DNA of 64,000 nucleotides from Anderseniella sp963698275 (lineage in GTDB: Bacteria; Pseudomonadota; Alphaproteobacteria; Rhizobiales; Aestuariivirgaceae): positions 248,001 through 312,000 of the forward strand of contig CAVOQE010000006.1 of NCBI GenBank assembly GCA_963698275.1, given 5' to 3'. Of the stretch, positions 26,307-35,849 are shown in pieces. A model generated the notes under the pieces. It searched no databases. It was not told the origin of the DNA and saw only the letters and a list, made by a program, of their open reading frames with translations. The position numbers and the translations under genes are program-made. Positions within the stretch are counted from its first letter, which is position 1. Every line of letters starts with the position of its first letter.

Positions 26307-26847
26307 GTTCAAGGGCCGCAGCCTATCGGCACCTGAAGGCCGCGATACCCGCCCGACGACGGACCGGGTGCGCGAGGCGATCTTCAACCGGCTTGAGCAT
26401 GGTGTTCCGGGTTTCAGCATTGACGGCACACGCGTACTGGACCTGTTCGCAGGCACCGGCGCACTTGGCCTCGAAGCGCTGTCGCGTGGCGCAAAGCACG
26501 CCCATTTTATCGACAATAGCGACACCGCACGTGGCCTCATCAGGCGCAATGCCGACACGCTCGGTGTCATCGGGCAATGCAAGCTGTGGCGCCGCGATGC
26601 CGCCAACCTGGGCTCCTGCACGCCCATGAGCCCCTATTCCCTGGTGTTCCTTGACCCGCCTTACGGCAAAGGCCTGGCAGAACGCGCACTCACGTCACTG
26701 ACCGCGGGTAGCTGGCTTGCGGAAAACGCAGTTGTCGTGGTGGAGGAAGCTGCCAAGGTGGATGTCGCGTTATCCGATGAACTGACCTTGCTGGGCGAGC
26801 ATCGGTATGGCGACACCAAGGTACTGACACTGCAGTTCAGGTCATGA
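26287..26847 (+). CDS. rsmD: 16S rRNA (guanine966-N2)-methyltransferase
   Basis: The 186-residue enzyme methylates G966 of 16S rRNA. Motifs include RIVGGKFKGRSLSAPEG at the start, TRPTTDRVREAIFNRL, the SAM-binding VLDLFAGTGALGLEALSRGA and the catalytic LDPPYGKG. Its start is the GTG at 26287 inside the end of rluB; the frame upstream (from 26014) is open but is the shadow of rluB. Overlap of 20 bases suggests translational coupling. Confidence 0.93.
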   Translation: MRIVGGKFKGRSLSAPEGRDTRPTTDRVREAIFNRLEHGVPGFSIDGTRVLDLFAGTGALGLEALSRGAKHAHFIDNSDTARGLIRRNADTLGVIGQCKLWRRDAANLGSCTPMSPYSLVFLDPPYGKGLAERALTSLTAGSWLAENAVVVVEEAAKVDVALSDELTLLGEHRYGDTKVLTLQFRS

Positions 26848-26869
26848 ACTCATAAATAGGAGCCGGTGA

Positions 26870-28015
26870 ATGAGACCGTCGATGATTTCCGCGGCACTTG
26901 TCGCTGCACTGGTCGGCTATGGTTCAACGATCGCACTCATTCTGGCTGCGGCCCAGGCTGTCGGCGCCAATTCGGCGCAAACCGCCAGTTGGGTCGCCGC
27001 CATCTGTTTCGCCAAGGCAATCGGATCCATGCTGCTGAGCACCTGGAAAAAGGTGCCGATCGTGCTGGCCTGGTCAACACCGGGCGCGGCCCTGATCGCG
27101 GCATCGACCGGCATCAACATCAACGAAGCCGTCGGCGCGTTCGTGCTGGCAGGCGCCCTGATCGCGCTGACCGGGGCGGTGCCTGCGATCAATCGTGCCG
27201 TTTCATCCATTCCCACCGGCATCGCCTCCGGCATGCTGGCTGGCGTGCTGTTGCCGTTCTGCATTGCCGTTGCCACCTATGCGGTCAGCGACTGGCGCAT
27301 GGTGCTGCCGCTGATTGCGGTGTTTCTGATCGTACGGCTGATCAGTCCGCTGTATGCGGTTCTGGCTGCCCTGGCCACGGGCCTTGTCATAGCCTTCACC
27401 TATGCAGGCGTGCCGGTCCCGGCATTCCGGTTCGAGGCATTGTCTCTGGTGTTCATCATGCCGGAGTTCAACCCGGCTGTCCTGATCGGCCTCGGCTTGC
27501 CGCTGTACCTTGTCACCATGGCGTCACAGAACCTGCCGGGCTTTGCGGTACTGCGCGCGCATGGCTATACGCCGCCTGTTGCCGCCAGCCTTGGTGTGAC
27601 CGGCATAGGCTCGATGATCGCCGGTGTGTTCGGTTCGCACACCTTCAACATGGCGGCCATTACGGCAGCCATCTGCCTTGGCGATGATGTCCACCCGGAC
27701 AAGTCCAAACGCTGGCAGGTCGGTATTTCCTACGGCATCATCTGGATGCTGCTGGGGTTTTTCGGGCCGGTGATTATCGTCACCATCATCGCGATGCCGA
27801 AAGCCATTATTGCGGTCGTTGCAGGACTGGCACTGATCACACCATTGATCGGTGCGCTGGCTTCTGCCTTCGATGCCCCGGCAACCAGGTTCGCTGCTGC
27901 CGCGACTTTCATCGTAACCGCATCTGGTATCGCCGCCTTTGGCGTCGGCGCTGCCTTCTGGGGCCTGCTGGCCGGGCTGCTGGTGCACTTGATAGATGGT
28001 CTGAAGCGACGTTGA
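26870..28015 (+). CDS. benE: BenE-family benzoate/H+ symporter-like permease
   Basis: The 381-residue protein is highly hydrophobic, with about 12 membrane segments, and matches the benzoate transporter (BenE) family: YGSTIALILAAAQAVGA at the start, TWKKVPIVLAWSTPGAALIA, SIPTGIASGMLAGVLLPF, and ITLA-type helices with TAAICLGDDVHPDK. Benzoate as substrate is inferred from the family; an aromatic acid is likely. It starts 22 bases after rsmD, with AGGAGCC before the ATG. No aromatic degradation gene is adjacent, but an intradiol dioxygenase lies 25 kb away. Confidence 0.9.
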   Translation: MRPSMISAALVAALVGYGSTIALILAAAQAVGANSAQTASWVAAICFAKAIGSMLLSTWKKVPIVLAWSTPGAALIAASTGININEAVGAFVLAGALIALTGAVPAINRAVSSIPTGIASGMLAGVLLPFCIAVATYAVSDWRMVLPLIAVFLIVRLISPLYAVLAALATGLVIAFTYAGVPVPAFRFEALSLVFIMPEFNPAVLIGLGLPLYLVTMASQNLPGFAVLRAHGYTPPVAASLGVTGIGSMIAGVFGSHTFNMAAITAAICLGDDVHPDKSKRWQVGISYGIIWMLLGFFGPVIIVTIIAMPKAIIAVVAGLALITPLIGALASAFDAPATRFAAAATFIVTASGIAAFGVGAAFWGLLAGLLVHLIDGLKRR

Positions 28016-28043
28016 AGATGCTGCGGGGAGTCCGGCTACACGA

Positions 28044-29795
28044 TCAATTTCGGCCGAACAGTCGCTCGATGTCCGACAGTTTCAGCTCGACATAGGTGGG
28101 TCTGCCGTGGTTGCACTGGCCGGAGTGTGGTGTGGCTTCCATCTCCCTGAGCAGGGCATTCATCTCTTCCGGCTTGAGCCGCCTGCCGGAGCGCACCGAT
28201 CCGTGACAGGCCATGGTCGACAGGACATGATCAACCCGTTCGCTCACTCCGGTCGAGGCTTCAAATGTTTCCAGGTCATCGGCCACGTCCCTGATCAGTT
28301 TTGCGATATTGCCGCCGGCAATCAGCGACGGCACTTCGCGAACTGCGATTGAAGCCGGACCGAACCCGTCGATCACCAGGCCCGAAGCAGCCAGATCAGC
28401 GGCCGCATCCAGCAGGCGTTCGGCGGATGCTGCATCGAGGTCGACGATTTCCGGCACCAGCAGAGGCTGCCTGGCAATGCCTGAGGCGGCAAACTGGGCC
28501 TTCATTTTTTCATATACCAGCCGCTCGTGGGCCGCATGCTGATCCACGATCACCACGCCATCGCGGGTCTGGGAAATGATATAATTTTCATGAAGCTGGG
28601 TGCGCGGCGCGCCCAGCGGCGTATCCAGGTCATCGTCAAGCGGCGCCTCGTTGACACCGGAACCCGATGGTGGTGCAAAAGCCTCAAATGCAGCCTGGGT
28701 TTCCTGAAATCCCGGTCGCGGCGGTGACGTCCAGCTTTGCGGCTGGCGTTGGTGGACCCCGGTCTCGGGGCGAAATGAATTGATGGTGCCTGCGCCCACG
28801 GTATTCGAGGCCCTGTGGCCGGCGTCAGCAAGCGCCTGGCGGATGGACCCGACAATCAGGCCACGCACCAGGGCCTGATCGCGAAACCGCACTTCGGTCT
28901 TGGCCGGGTGAACATTAACATCCACCTCATCCGGTGGCACGGTGAGAAAAAGGGCAACAGCCGGGTGGCGGCCACGCATCATGAAATCGGCATAGGCGCC
29001 ACGCAACGCACCGGCGATGACCTTGTCACGCACCGGCCTGCCATTGACATGCACATATTGCTGGTTGGCCTGAGCACGATGGTACGTCGGCAGGCTGACC
29101 AGCCCGGTCAGTTTGACAGTCTCACGAACCGCATCAATGGCAACCGTATTGCCCTGGAATTCACGCCCCATCACGGCGTGGATACGGTCTTCAAGTTTAC
29201 CTTGGCGAAGATCAACCAGGGTTCGCCCGTCAGACGTCATGGTGAACCGGACACCCGGATGGGCCATGGCAAGGCGGCGCACCACATCGGCTGCTTCAGC
29301 GGTTTCTGCACGTTCTGACTTCAAGAATTTCAGTCGCGCCGGCACGGCAAAGAACAGGTCGGTGACCTCGATGACGGTACCATCTGAATGGGCAGCCGGG
29401 CGCACAGCCTGCTTACGCCCGCCCTCGACACGTATTTCATGCGCGTCGCCTCCTGAGCGCGGGCGTGACAATATCTTCAAACGCGATACTGCAGCGATGG
29501 ATGGCAGTGCCTCGCCGCGAAAGCCCAGGGTCCGGATGTTGACCAGATCATCCTCTGCCAGTTTCGATGTGGCGTGACGTTCAACGGCAAGCTCAAGCTC
29601 CTCAGCCGTCATGCCAAAGCCATTGTCGGCAACGCGTATCATCGACCTGCCACCGGCGGACAGCGCCACCTCGATGGCCGTACTGCCGGCATCAAGCGCG
29701 TTCTCAACCAGTTCCTTGACCACGCTGGCGGGCCGCTCGATGACCTCACCGGCGGCAATACGGTTGATGGTGTTTTCTGATAGCTTGCGGATCAT
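28044..29795 (-). CDS. mutL: DNA mismatch repair protein MutL
   Basis: The 583-residue protein has the N-terminal GHKL ATPase: ERPASVVKELVENALDAG near residues 20-38, VADNGFGM near 56 and LGFRGEALPSIAAV near 95. A linker of about 80 residues follows (Pro/Ser/Thr rich). The C-terminal domain carries DQHAAHERLVYEK, which fits the DQHA(x)2E(x)4E metal-binding endonuclease motif, and ACHGSVRSGRRL plus QCNHGRPT near the end. It is therefore probably a nicking endonuclease of the kind found in bacteria lacking MutH. It converges on benE with 28 bases between them. Confidence 0.95.
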   Translation of the reverse strand: MIRKLSENTINRIAAGEVIERPASVVKELVENALDAGSTAIEVALSAGGRSMIRVADNGFGMTAEELELAVERHATSKLAEDDLVNIRTLGFRGEALPSIAAVSRLKILSRPRSGGDAHEIRVEGGRKQAVRPAAHSDGTVIEVTDLFFAVPARLKFLKSERAETAEAADVVRRLAMAHPGVRFTMTSDGRTLVDLRQGKLEDRIHAVMGREFQGNTVAIDAVRETVKLTGLVSLPTYHRAQANQQYVHVNGRPVRDKVIAGALRGAYADFMMRGRHPAVALFLTVPPDEVDVNVHPAKTEVRFRDQALVRGLIVGSIRQALADAGHRASNTVGAGTINSFRPETGVHQRQPQSWTSPPRPGFQETQAAFEAFAPPSGSGVNEAPLDDDLDTPLGAPRTQLHENYIISQTRDGVVIVDQHAAHERLVYEKMKAQFAASGIARQPLLVPEIVDLDAASAERLLDAAADLAASGLVIDGFGPASIAVREVPSLIAGGNIAKLIRDVADDLETFEASTGVSERVDHVLSTMACHGSVRSGRRLKPEEMNALLREMEATPHSGQCNHGRPTYVELKLSDIERLFGRN

Positions 29796-29898
29796 GGTTT
29801 GCCGCTTCTGGCCTTTCCCTCAAACAAGAACCCAGGTTTTGAACCTGTGAAACCGTCCTGCTGTTTTGTAAACAATCCGGGGTTCGCTGCCACCCGGT

Positions 29899-31218
29899 TT
29901 ATGATTTCATGGCAGCAAGATAATCCCGGGTCAGTACCTTGCCCTGCTCAACGGCGGGCTGATCGAACGGATCGATATTCATCATGAAGCCTGCAAGGAT
30001 GGTTTCAAGCATGAAATGCATCATCAGGGCACCAAGTGTGCGTTCGTCCACCCTGTCCACGGCAAACACCCTGACTGGCCTGCCATTGCGGATCAGAACC
30101 TCAACCGCGGCACTTTGCTGACAGGCAGTAACGTCCCCCACGGTGCGCCCCGCCAGATAGCCAAGCATCGGATCTGCAGCCAGATTGTCAGGCAGACGAG
30201 GCCCCTGGCCTTTTGTAGCCGGGAAGATGAGATTCACCAGTCGGCCTTCGGAACCATCTATGAAAAGTTGCATCTGGCTGTGCTGGTCGACCGGTCCGGC
30301 CGCTGCCACCGGTTGCGACCCGAGGCCGTTCTTGCCCAGGCTCTCGGCCCACAATTGGACATACCAGTTGGAAAACAACCGCAACCGATCAGCATAAGGC
30401 ATCATCACCGAAACATTCATGCCGCGGGTTTCCTGAAGCGCAACGCATACAGCTGCACCAATCACCGGAGACGCGTTGTCGCCGGCAAGCACGGCCTGCA
30501 TGATATCACCGGCACCCTTGCGAATGGCCAGCCCGTCAAGACCTGCCACGAGCGCCGGCAACAGTCCGACATTTGACAGGGCCGAATAGCGCCCGCCGAT
30601 GTGCGGATCATGATCCAGCAGCATCAGTCGGTGTATCCGGGCAAGCCGTATCAGGGGATTATGGTGCGGATCGCCTGGCTCGCTCAGCACAACAAGGTGA
30701 TTGGCAGGCGCCAGTCCGGCATGTTCAAGTGCACCGAGCAGACACAGTGTCTGCACCATTGTTTCCGGCGTACCACCGGACTTGGATGTGACGAGTACCC
30801 TGGTTGTCACCAATGGCAGTGAGGCAAATGCTTCCGTCAGTGTCGAGGCATCCAGATTGTCAAAGAAATGCAGTCTCGCGCCAATATTGGCTTCACAGCC
30901 CGGCACCCGGTATCCGGCCAGTTGCACAATGGCCTGCGCGCCCAGAGACGATCCGCCGGTTCCGAGAAAAACGATATCGGTCGCACCGTCGCGCAGAAAC
31001 ATTGCCGCCATCTTGCATGAGGCGAGGTCATCTATTTTTTGCGGCAACCGAAACAGCGGCAGCGAGTGTTGCTTGTGCATCGCGCACAGGCGTGCACGAG
31101 CTTCACCGGCCCTTTCGATATAGAGCGCCAGATCTTCATCACTCAATCCCGCATAGCCCACATGCGCAGCCATGCAGCCCGAAATATCGTGAATAAATGC
31201 GCCATTCGAAACGCTCAT
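29899..31218 (-). CDS. pgi: Glucose-6-phosphate isomerase (short form)
   Basis: The 439-residue protein belongs to the phosphoglucose isomerase family; it interconverts glucose 6-phosphate and fructose 6-phosphate. VFLGTGGSSLGAQAIVQL near residues 82-100 and TSKSGGTPETM near 145 form the phosphate-binding SIS segments, and SNVGLLPALVAGLDG follows. It is about 100 residues shorter than the E. coli enzyme, as in related alphaproteobacteria. It stands alone, 103 bases from mutL in the same direction. Confidence 0.88.
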   Translation of the reverse strand: MSVSNGAFIHDISGCMAAHVGYAGLSDEDLALYIERAGEARARLCAMHKQHSLPLFRLPQKIDDLASCKMAAMFLRDGATDIVFLGTGGSSLGAQAIVQLAGYRVPGCEANIGARLHFFDNLDASTLTEAFASLPLVTTRVLVTSKSGGTPETMVQTLCLLGALEHAGLAPANHLVVLSEPGDPHHNPLIRLARIHRLMLLDHDPHIGGRYSALSNVGLLPALVAGLDGLAIRKGAGDIMQAVLAGDNASPVIGAAVCVALQETRGMNVSVMMPYADRLRLFSNWYVQLWAESLGKNGLGSQPVAAAGPVDQHSQMQLFIDGSEGRLVNLIFPATKGQGPRLPDNLAADPMLGYLAGRTVGDVTACQQSAAVEVLIRNGRPVRVFAVDRVDERTLGALMMHFMLETILAGFMMNIDPFDQPAVEQGKVLTRDYLAAMKS

Positions 31219-31532
31219 TCAGGCGAACCCCTGGATAATATCAAAGGATGTGACAACCACACACTCTTGGAGCCATTCAGGTTTCGACGGAATCAAGCCC
31301 CATGCCCCAAACTTTGTTTTTAGCACGTCTTTGTTCGCAAAACCGCACGCAGTTTTGCGATACCTGCTTTAGCGCAAGTTGGAGCCAAGCGCAAACGGCC
31401 TCGCTGGAGAAAGGAAGCCTAATCTGTTGAAATAAAACAGGTTTATGGTTCCTTCTTGAACCAGGCAAAAATTGCAAAGCCGATGAGGAGGTCAACGCTC
31501 CAGGAATTTCCGGCCTTTACCGCAATCTGCGG
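31219..31532. other. Intergenic region between pgi and the second M16 gene
   Basis: This 314-base gap lies upstream of pgi (minus strand) and downstream of the M16 operon. It must carry the pgi promoter. A weak hairpin near 31420-31440 (CTGTT...AACAG) is followed on the minus strand by little T-run, so I do not call it a terminator. I saw no gene. Confidence 0.4.
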
Positions 31533-32870
31533 TCAACCCGGGGCATCACCGGTCCGCAACGGAATTCCTTCTGGCCGTCCGACGATGGAGATTGTCAATG
31601 CTTCAGGATCGATCAGGCGTTTGGCGACGCGCCTGGCGTCTTCGACCGTGACCGCGTTGATCAGATCGTTGCGTTTGGTCACATAATCGATGCCCAGATT
31701 GTCCTGCTGGATGCCCAGCAACTGGCCGGCAATCTTGCTGCCGCTGTCGAAGCGAAGCGCGTAAGATCCCGTCAGATAGGTCTTTGCCTGTTCGAGCTCT
31801 TCCTCTGTCGGACCCGTTTCCGCCATCTTCACAAGCTCAGCCCGCAGGACATCAAGTGTTTCGCCCGCCTTGGCATTCTGGGTGGATACCGACCCGATCA
31901 GCAAGCCACCGTTTGTCCATGACGCAAGGCCGGTATAGATACCATAGGTCAGACCCCGCTTCTCGCGCACTTCTTCCATCAGGCGCGAACCGAAACCGCC
32001 ATCGCCGAGTACGAAATTCATCACATAGGCGGTGATGAAATCCGGGTCGCTGCGCACCATTCCAGGCATGGCAAATGACATCACTGATTGCGGTATCTTG
32101 CGCTCAACAATGGTTATCGAGCCTTTCTCCGGTGCCTTCAGATCAGGTACCGAGATCTTTTGTCCCTTTTCCGGCAACGCACCAAACACCTTGTCCAGCA
32201 ATGGTCCCAGTTCTTCGGCGGTGATGTCGCCAACCACGGCAATCTGCAATTGATTGCGCACAAAGATGGAGGACCAGGCGTCTTTAAGATCTTGTGGTTT
32301 CATGGCTGACACACTGTCGGCATCACCCTTGGGAACACGTGCATAGGGATGGTCGCCAAGCATGGTTTTCAACAATGCCTTGCTGGCAATACGACCTGGA
32401 TTTTCATCGTCACCCTTGATCCCAAGCAGAATCTGGCCGCGTACCTTGTCCATGGGTTCTGCATCGAAGCGTGGTTTGGTAACAGCAAGCCGCAACAGGT
32501 CAAAGGCGGCGTCCTTGTTTTCCGACAATGTCTGGAACGAACCACCGAAGTGCTCGCGGTCGGTATCAAATGACATACGCATCGACAGTTCCGACATGCG
32601 CTGCTGGAACTCCTGAGACTTCAGATCACCAGCGCCTTCGTCCAGCATACCGGACAGAAAATATGACCGCCCAGGCACGTTCTCGGGATCGTTGATGGTA
32701 CCGCCTCGAAATGAAAACCGCATGGTAATCAACGGTACCGTCTTGTCGGATACCAGCCAGGCTTTCAAACCGCCGGGTGATTCAACTTCGCGTATTTCAA
32801 ACGCGTTGACATGTGCGACTTGCAACAAGCTCAATAGCAGCGTCAGAATGGTTAGTTTGAAGAATTTCAT
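31533..32870 (-). CDS. M16-family protein without catalytic HxxEH (inactive partner)
   Basis: This 445-residue protein begins with a signal peptide (MKFFKLTILTLLLSLLQVAH, cleavage after VNA). It has the two-lobe M16 insulinase-like fold with RGGTINDPENVPG and VREKRGLTYGIYTGL. Where the catalytic protein has HYLEH it reads YFLSG, so the zinc ligands are gone. It would pair with the catalytic M16 protein encoded just upstream (37 bases between stop and start), as in mitochondrial processing peptidase-like heterodimers. Start is ATG 32870; the frame to 32924 overlaps the upstream gene. Confidence 0.88.
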   Translation of the reverse strand: MKFFKLTILTLLLSLLQVAHVNAFEIREVESPGGLKAWLVSDKTVPLITMRFSFRGGTINDPENVPGRSYFLSGMLDEGAGDLKSQEFQQRMSELSMRMSFDTDREHFGGSFQTLSENKDAAFDLLRLAVTKPRFDAEPMDKVRGQILLGIKGDDENPGRIASKALLKTMLGDHPYARVPKGDADSVSAMKPQDLKDAWSSIFVRNQLQIAVVGDITAEELGPLLDKVFGALPEKGQKISVPDLKAPEKGSITIVERKIPQSVMSFAMPGMVRSDPDFITAYVMNFVLGDGGFGSRLMEEVREKRGLTYGIYTGLASWTNGGLLIGSVSTQNAKAGETLDVLRAELVKMAETGPTEEELEQAKTYLTGSYALRFDSGSKIAGQLLGIQQDNLGIDYVTKRNDLINAVTVEDARRVAKRLIDPEALTISIVGRPEGIPLRTGDAPG

Positions 32871-32907
32871 GCCTGCCGTCCGGTTCCGTGACTTGGAGGA
32901 TAAGGTT

Positions 32908-34308
32908 TCAATTTGAAGTGGCACTGGCTGCCTGCGAGGGCGCCGGAACCAGTACGCCGGTCGCCGAATTCCTCAGCTTGAGATATTCACGTGCCGCATC
33001 ATTGACCTGCTCTGCAGTGACCTGCTTCACGCGGTTGGTCCATCCCAAGGTATCTTCAACCGACCGCCCGATAGCAAATGCAGCACCAAATATGTAGGCC
33101 AACCGGAACTGGCTGTCGATGGCGTATACATTGCTGGCAACCAGCTGGTTGCGCGCACGCTCAACCCGGTCTTCCGATACACCGTCTTTGAAGAGCTTGT
33201 GCAATGCCGCATCCAGCGCCTCCTCAGCGGCTTTGACGTCAACGCCTGGTGCCGGTGCAAGACTTATGCTTATTTCGCCGCCGTCCAGCGTATCGCCATT
33301 GTGCCATGACGAGACCTGCGAGGCGACCTTCTGGCGGATGACAAGTTCGGTATAAAGGTAGGATGAAGAGCCACTGCCAAGGACCTGGCCCAGAACATCA
33401 AGCGTTTCAGATACACCTGGAGGTGCCTGATTGACGCCGGGCACAAGATACGTGCGGGCAATAGACGGGCTCGCAACTCGCGGGTCCGACATTTCGACCC
33501 GCTTGGCGGCAATCGGCGTTGGCTCCTGGGTGCGCAAACGCACCGGTGTCGGAGCGGTATTCTTCAGTTTACCGTAATACTTTACCGCCAGTTCCAGCAC
33601 TTTTTCGGGGTCAACATCTCCGGCCACGACCAGAGCCGCGTTGGATGGTGTATAATACTTGCGATAAAACGCCTGCGCATCAGCGGCGGCAAGCTTTTCA
33701 ACCTCCGACATCCAGCCAATCACCGGGCGGCCATAGGTATGAGCGGTGTAGGCCGCAGCGGAAAGCTGTTCGCGCAGCAGAGCGGCGGGATTGTTGTCGG
33801 TACGTGAGCGGCGCTCTTCCTTGACGACTTCCAGTTCGGTCTTGATGTCCTTGTCATCGAACACGGCATTTGCCATTCGATCCGCACCAAGATCCATGAC
33901 CAGTTCGAGCCGGTCTGTCGCAATGCGTTCGAAATAGGCTGTGAAATCATAGCTGGTGAAGGCGTTGTCTTCGCCACCGTTCTGACGGATGATTTTCGAG
34001 AACTCGCCGGGTTTCAGGCGCTTGGTTCCCTTGAACAGCAAATGCTCGAGGTAATGCGCAATGCCGGATTTACCCAGTTCCTCATCCGCGGATCCTACAC
34101 GATACCAGACCATGTGAGTGACCACGGGCGCACGACGGTCCGGAATGACAAAGACCTTCATGCCGTTGTCCAGAGTGTATTCGCTGACATCAACATCAAG
34201 CGCTCGTGCAGGCACCACCGATGCGGCCATCGCCAGAACCAGAGCAAACAGCGCCACGGATACAGAACGGCCATTTTCAAGCAGGCTGAACATTACTGAT
34301 TTGAGCAA
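32908..34308 (-). CDS. M16-family zinc metallopeptidase, catalytic subunit
   Basis: The 466-residue protein has a signal anchor (residues 1-36), then the inverted zinc motif H85-Y-L-E88-H89 in SGIAHYLEHLLFKG, with a distal Glu in TELEVVKEERRSR. RTYLVPG and LGSGSSSYLY segments define the second lobe. It is a periplasmic or inner-membrane anchored endopeptidase of the PqqL/pitrilysin kind; substrate unknown. The start is the TTG at 34308, because GGGAG lies six bases upstream of it, while the ATG at 34293 has no ribosome site. It is paired with the inactive M16 gene. Confidence 0.9.
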   Translation of the reverse strand: MLKSVMFSLLENGRSVSVALFALVLAMAASVVPARALDVDVSEYTLDNGMKVFVIPDRRAPVVTHMVWYRVGSADEELGKSGIAHYLEHLLFKGTKRLKPGEFSKIIRQNGGEDNAFTSYDFTAYFERIATDRLELVMDLGADRMANAVFDDKDIKTELEVVKEERRSRTDNNPAALLREQLSAAAYTAHTYGRPVIGWMSEVEKLAAADAQAFYRKYYTPSNAALVVAGDVDPEKVLELAVKYYGKLKNTAPTPVRLRTQEPTPIAAKRVEMSDPRVASPSIARTYLVPGVNQAPPGVSETLDVLGQVLGSGSSSYLYTELVIRQKVASQVSSWHNGDTLDGGEISISLAPAPGVDVKAAEEALDAALHKLFKDGVSEDRVERARNQLVASNVYAIDSQFRLAYIFGAAFAIGRSVEDTLGWTNRVKQVTAEQVNDAAREYLKLRNSATGVLVPAPSQAASATSN

Positions 34309-34643
34309 GGCAAACTCCCAATTGGCCCGACAAAGCCATTAAACGCATATCGATCTGCCAGCTTACGCGTTAGAACAAACCGGGTTCACCGGAACCCGAA
34401 AAATTGCCCTGACACCTGCAAACGGCCAAGACTTATGGCTTGTAGCCGTTACGCTTACAAACCATCCTGATCCAGGCAAATCACTTGCGTGCACTATGCA
34501 TTATGTGTGTTTTGAACGCTACTGAACTATTCGTAACCAATTTCGTGTTTCTGCGTGTGTGCTTGCAAGGTCATAAGCCTGCAAACACTTGCAATGGATC
34601 CAGCAAATGGTTTTGACAGATCACATCGCCAATCTGAACCGAT
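34309..34643. other. Intergenic region between the BamF-like lipoprotein gene and the M16 pair
   Basis: The 335-base gap separates the ileS-lspA-lipoprotein run from the M16 genes on the minus strand. It contains one compact hairpin (next entry) and otherwise AT-richer sequence likely holding the M16 promoter. I saw no ORF with support. Confidence 0.4.
34381..34398 (-). terminator. Candidate terminator hairpin after the BamF-like gene
   Basis: CGGGTTC-ACCG-GAACCCG is a perfect seven-base-pair stem with a four-base loop. On the minus strand it is followed by GTTTGTTCT, a modest T-rich tail. It may end the ileS-lspA-lipoprotein transcript. The tail is not a clean T-run. Confidence 0.4.
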
Positions 34644-35231
34644 CTAGTTGGTTGACCAGAGCTCACCCGAATTAAACACGGTACCGTAATCCGGATTCTT
34701 GGCGCGTTCGAGTTCGAGTTTCTTGGCGCGCGCTTCGTTGTCCAGAACCGACTGTTTCTTGCGTGTACCATCGGCATTGTATGGGTTTATGCCATTGCGC
34801 AGATACGGTTCATCAGCCGGATTTCGGCTTTGTACAATATTGTTTGATATGCCGGCTGTGTTGTCGCGCGGCGCGGGAGGTACCTGATATGCCTGCTGTT
34901 GTTGCGCAGGTGCAGAATTCTGCCATGCCGGCTGCTGGCCCTGAGGCTGCGGTGGCGGCGGAGCCTGGTAAGCCTGGTTGGTTGCCCGCTGGCCCTGCTG
35001 AACCTGCAGGCCATTGCTGCTTCTGTTGTAGGCTGGAGCGTTGGCAGCGCCCGGCTGGCGCAATGACAGATCAGGTGGCACGGACAGCGGCTGATTGCTG
35101 ACAATCGCACCGTTCTCCTCAGCCCGATTACCTGAATCGAAAGCATCCAGCACACTGGTTTCCGAACACGCCGCCAGAAACGGCAGAACAAGCAGTGCCA
35201 GCCCGGTTCGCATGTTAAACTTAAACGTCAT
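34644..35231 (-). CDS. DUF3035-type lipoprotein (BamF-like)
   Basis: The 195-residue protein has a lipoprotein signal: a hydrophobic stretch to LVLPFLAAC with Cys22 as the likely lipidation site. A Gln/Pro/Ala-rich middle (about residues 80-130) and the segment LSVPPDLSLRQPG near 50 are typical of DUF3035/BamF lipoproteins, a beta-barrel assembly machinery subunit described in Caulobacter. The position between lspA and M16 peptidase genes is also characteristic of alphaproteobacteria. Placement in the outer membrane is inferred. Confidence 0.75.
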   Translation of the reverse strand: MTFKFNMRTGLALLVLPFLAACSETSVLDAFDSGNRAEENGAIVSNQPLSVPPDLSLRQPGAANAPAYNRSSNGLQVQQGQRATNQAYQAPPPPQPQGQQPAWQNSAPAQQQQAYQVPPAPRDNTAGISNNIVQSRNPADEPYLRNGINPYNADGTRKKQSVLDNEARAKKLELERAKNPDYGTVFNSGELWSTN

Positions 35232-35342
35232 ATCAGAAACACTCCCATTACTGTTGCAATCGACATCAGCATATGACGAATACCTGCGCCACGCCTGACA
35301 GCCGTTTAGGGCAAAAGCATGACCTGGTGCGGTACCACAAGA

Positions 35343-35849
35343 TCATTTATCCGTCTGCTTTTCCTCGTGCGTGAACGAGTCATACATCAGCACAAGCACG
35401 CCTGCAACGATGGCCATGTCGGCTATGTTGAAAACATACCAGCTAAATCCGGCGACATAGAGGTGGAAAAAATCAGCAACCGCACCATGCAGAAGCCGGT
35501 CAGTTGCATTGGCAAGCGCGCCGCCCAGCACCAGGCCGATCGCTGCTGCCACATACGGCCTGGTCTGGCGTGCCAGCCATATCCATAGCAAAACCGCCAC
35601 CGCAACGGACAAAACGATCAATATCCATCTTGTCGCCTGGGAATGAGAGGCAAACCAGCCATATGAAATGCCGTAGTTCCAGACCATGACCAGATCGAAC
35701 CCCTGCACCACCTTCACAGGCTGGTGCTGGCTGATATCGAATACCCTGATCATGTACCATTTGTGGCCCTGATCGATGATGTAGACCAGCGCCGCCAGCG
35801 CTGCTCCAATGGCGGACAGGCGGCCCCACATCACCGGCCTGGAGATCAT
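35343..35849 (-). CDS. lspA: Lipoprotein signal peptidase (signal peptidase II)
   Basis: The 168-residue inner-membrane aspartic peptidase has four hydrophobic segments. It keeps the catalytic Asp pair: one in LANATDRLLHGAVADFF and one in VFNIADMAIVAG. It cleaves prolipoproteins such as the DUF3035 protein encoded next. The first residues (MISRPVMWG) start at ATG 35849, whose A is the last base of the ileS TGA stop (TGATG), so translation is coupled with ileS. Confidence 0.93.
   Translation of the reverse strand: MISRPVMWGRLSAIGAALAALVYIIDQGHKWYMIRVFDISQHQPVKVVQGFDLVMVWNYGISYGWFASHSQATRWILIVLSVAVAVLLWIWLARQTRPYVAAAIGLVLGGALANATDRLLHGAVADFFHLYVAGFSWYVFNIADMAIVAGVLVLMYDSFTHEEKQTDK

Noticed and set aside
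29833..29847. Small hairpin CAGGTT-TTG-AACCTG upstream of mutL
   Set aside because: Stem of six with no T-run; probably chance.
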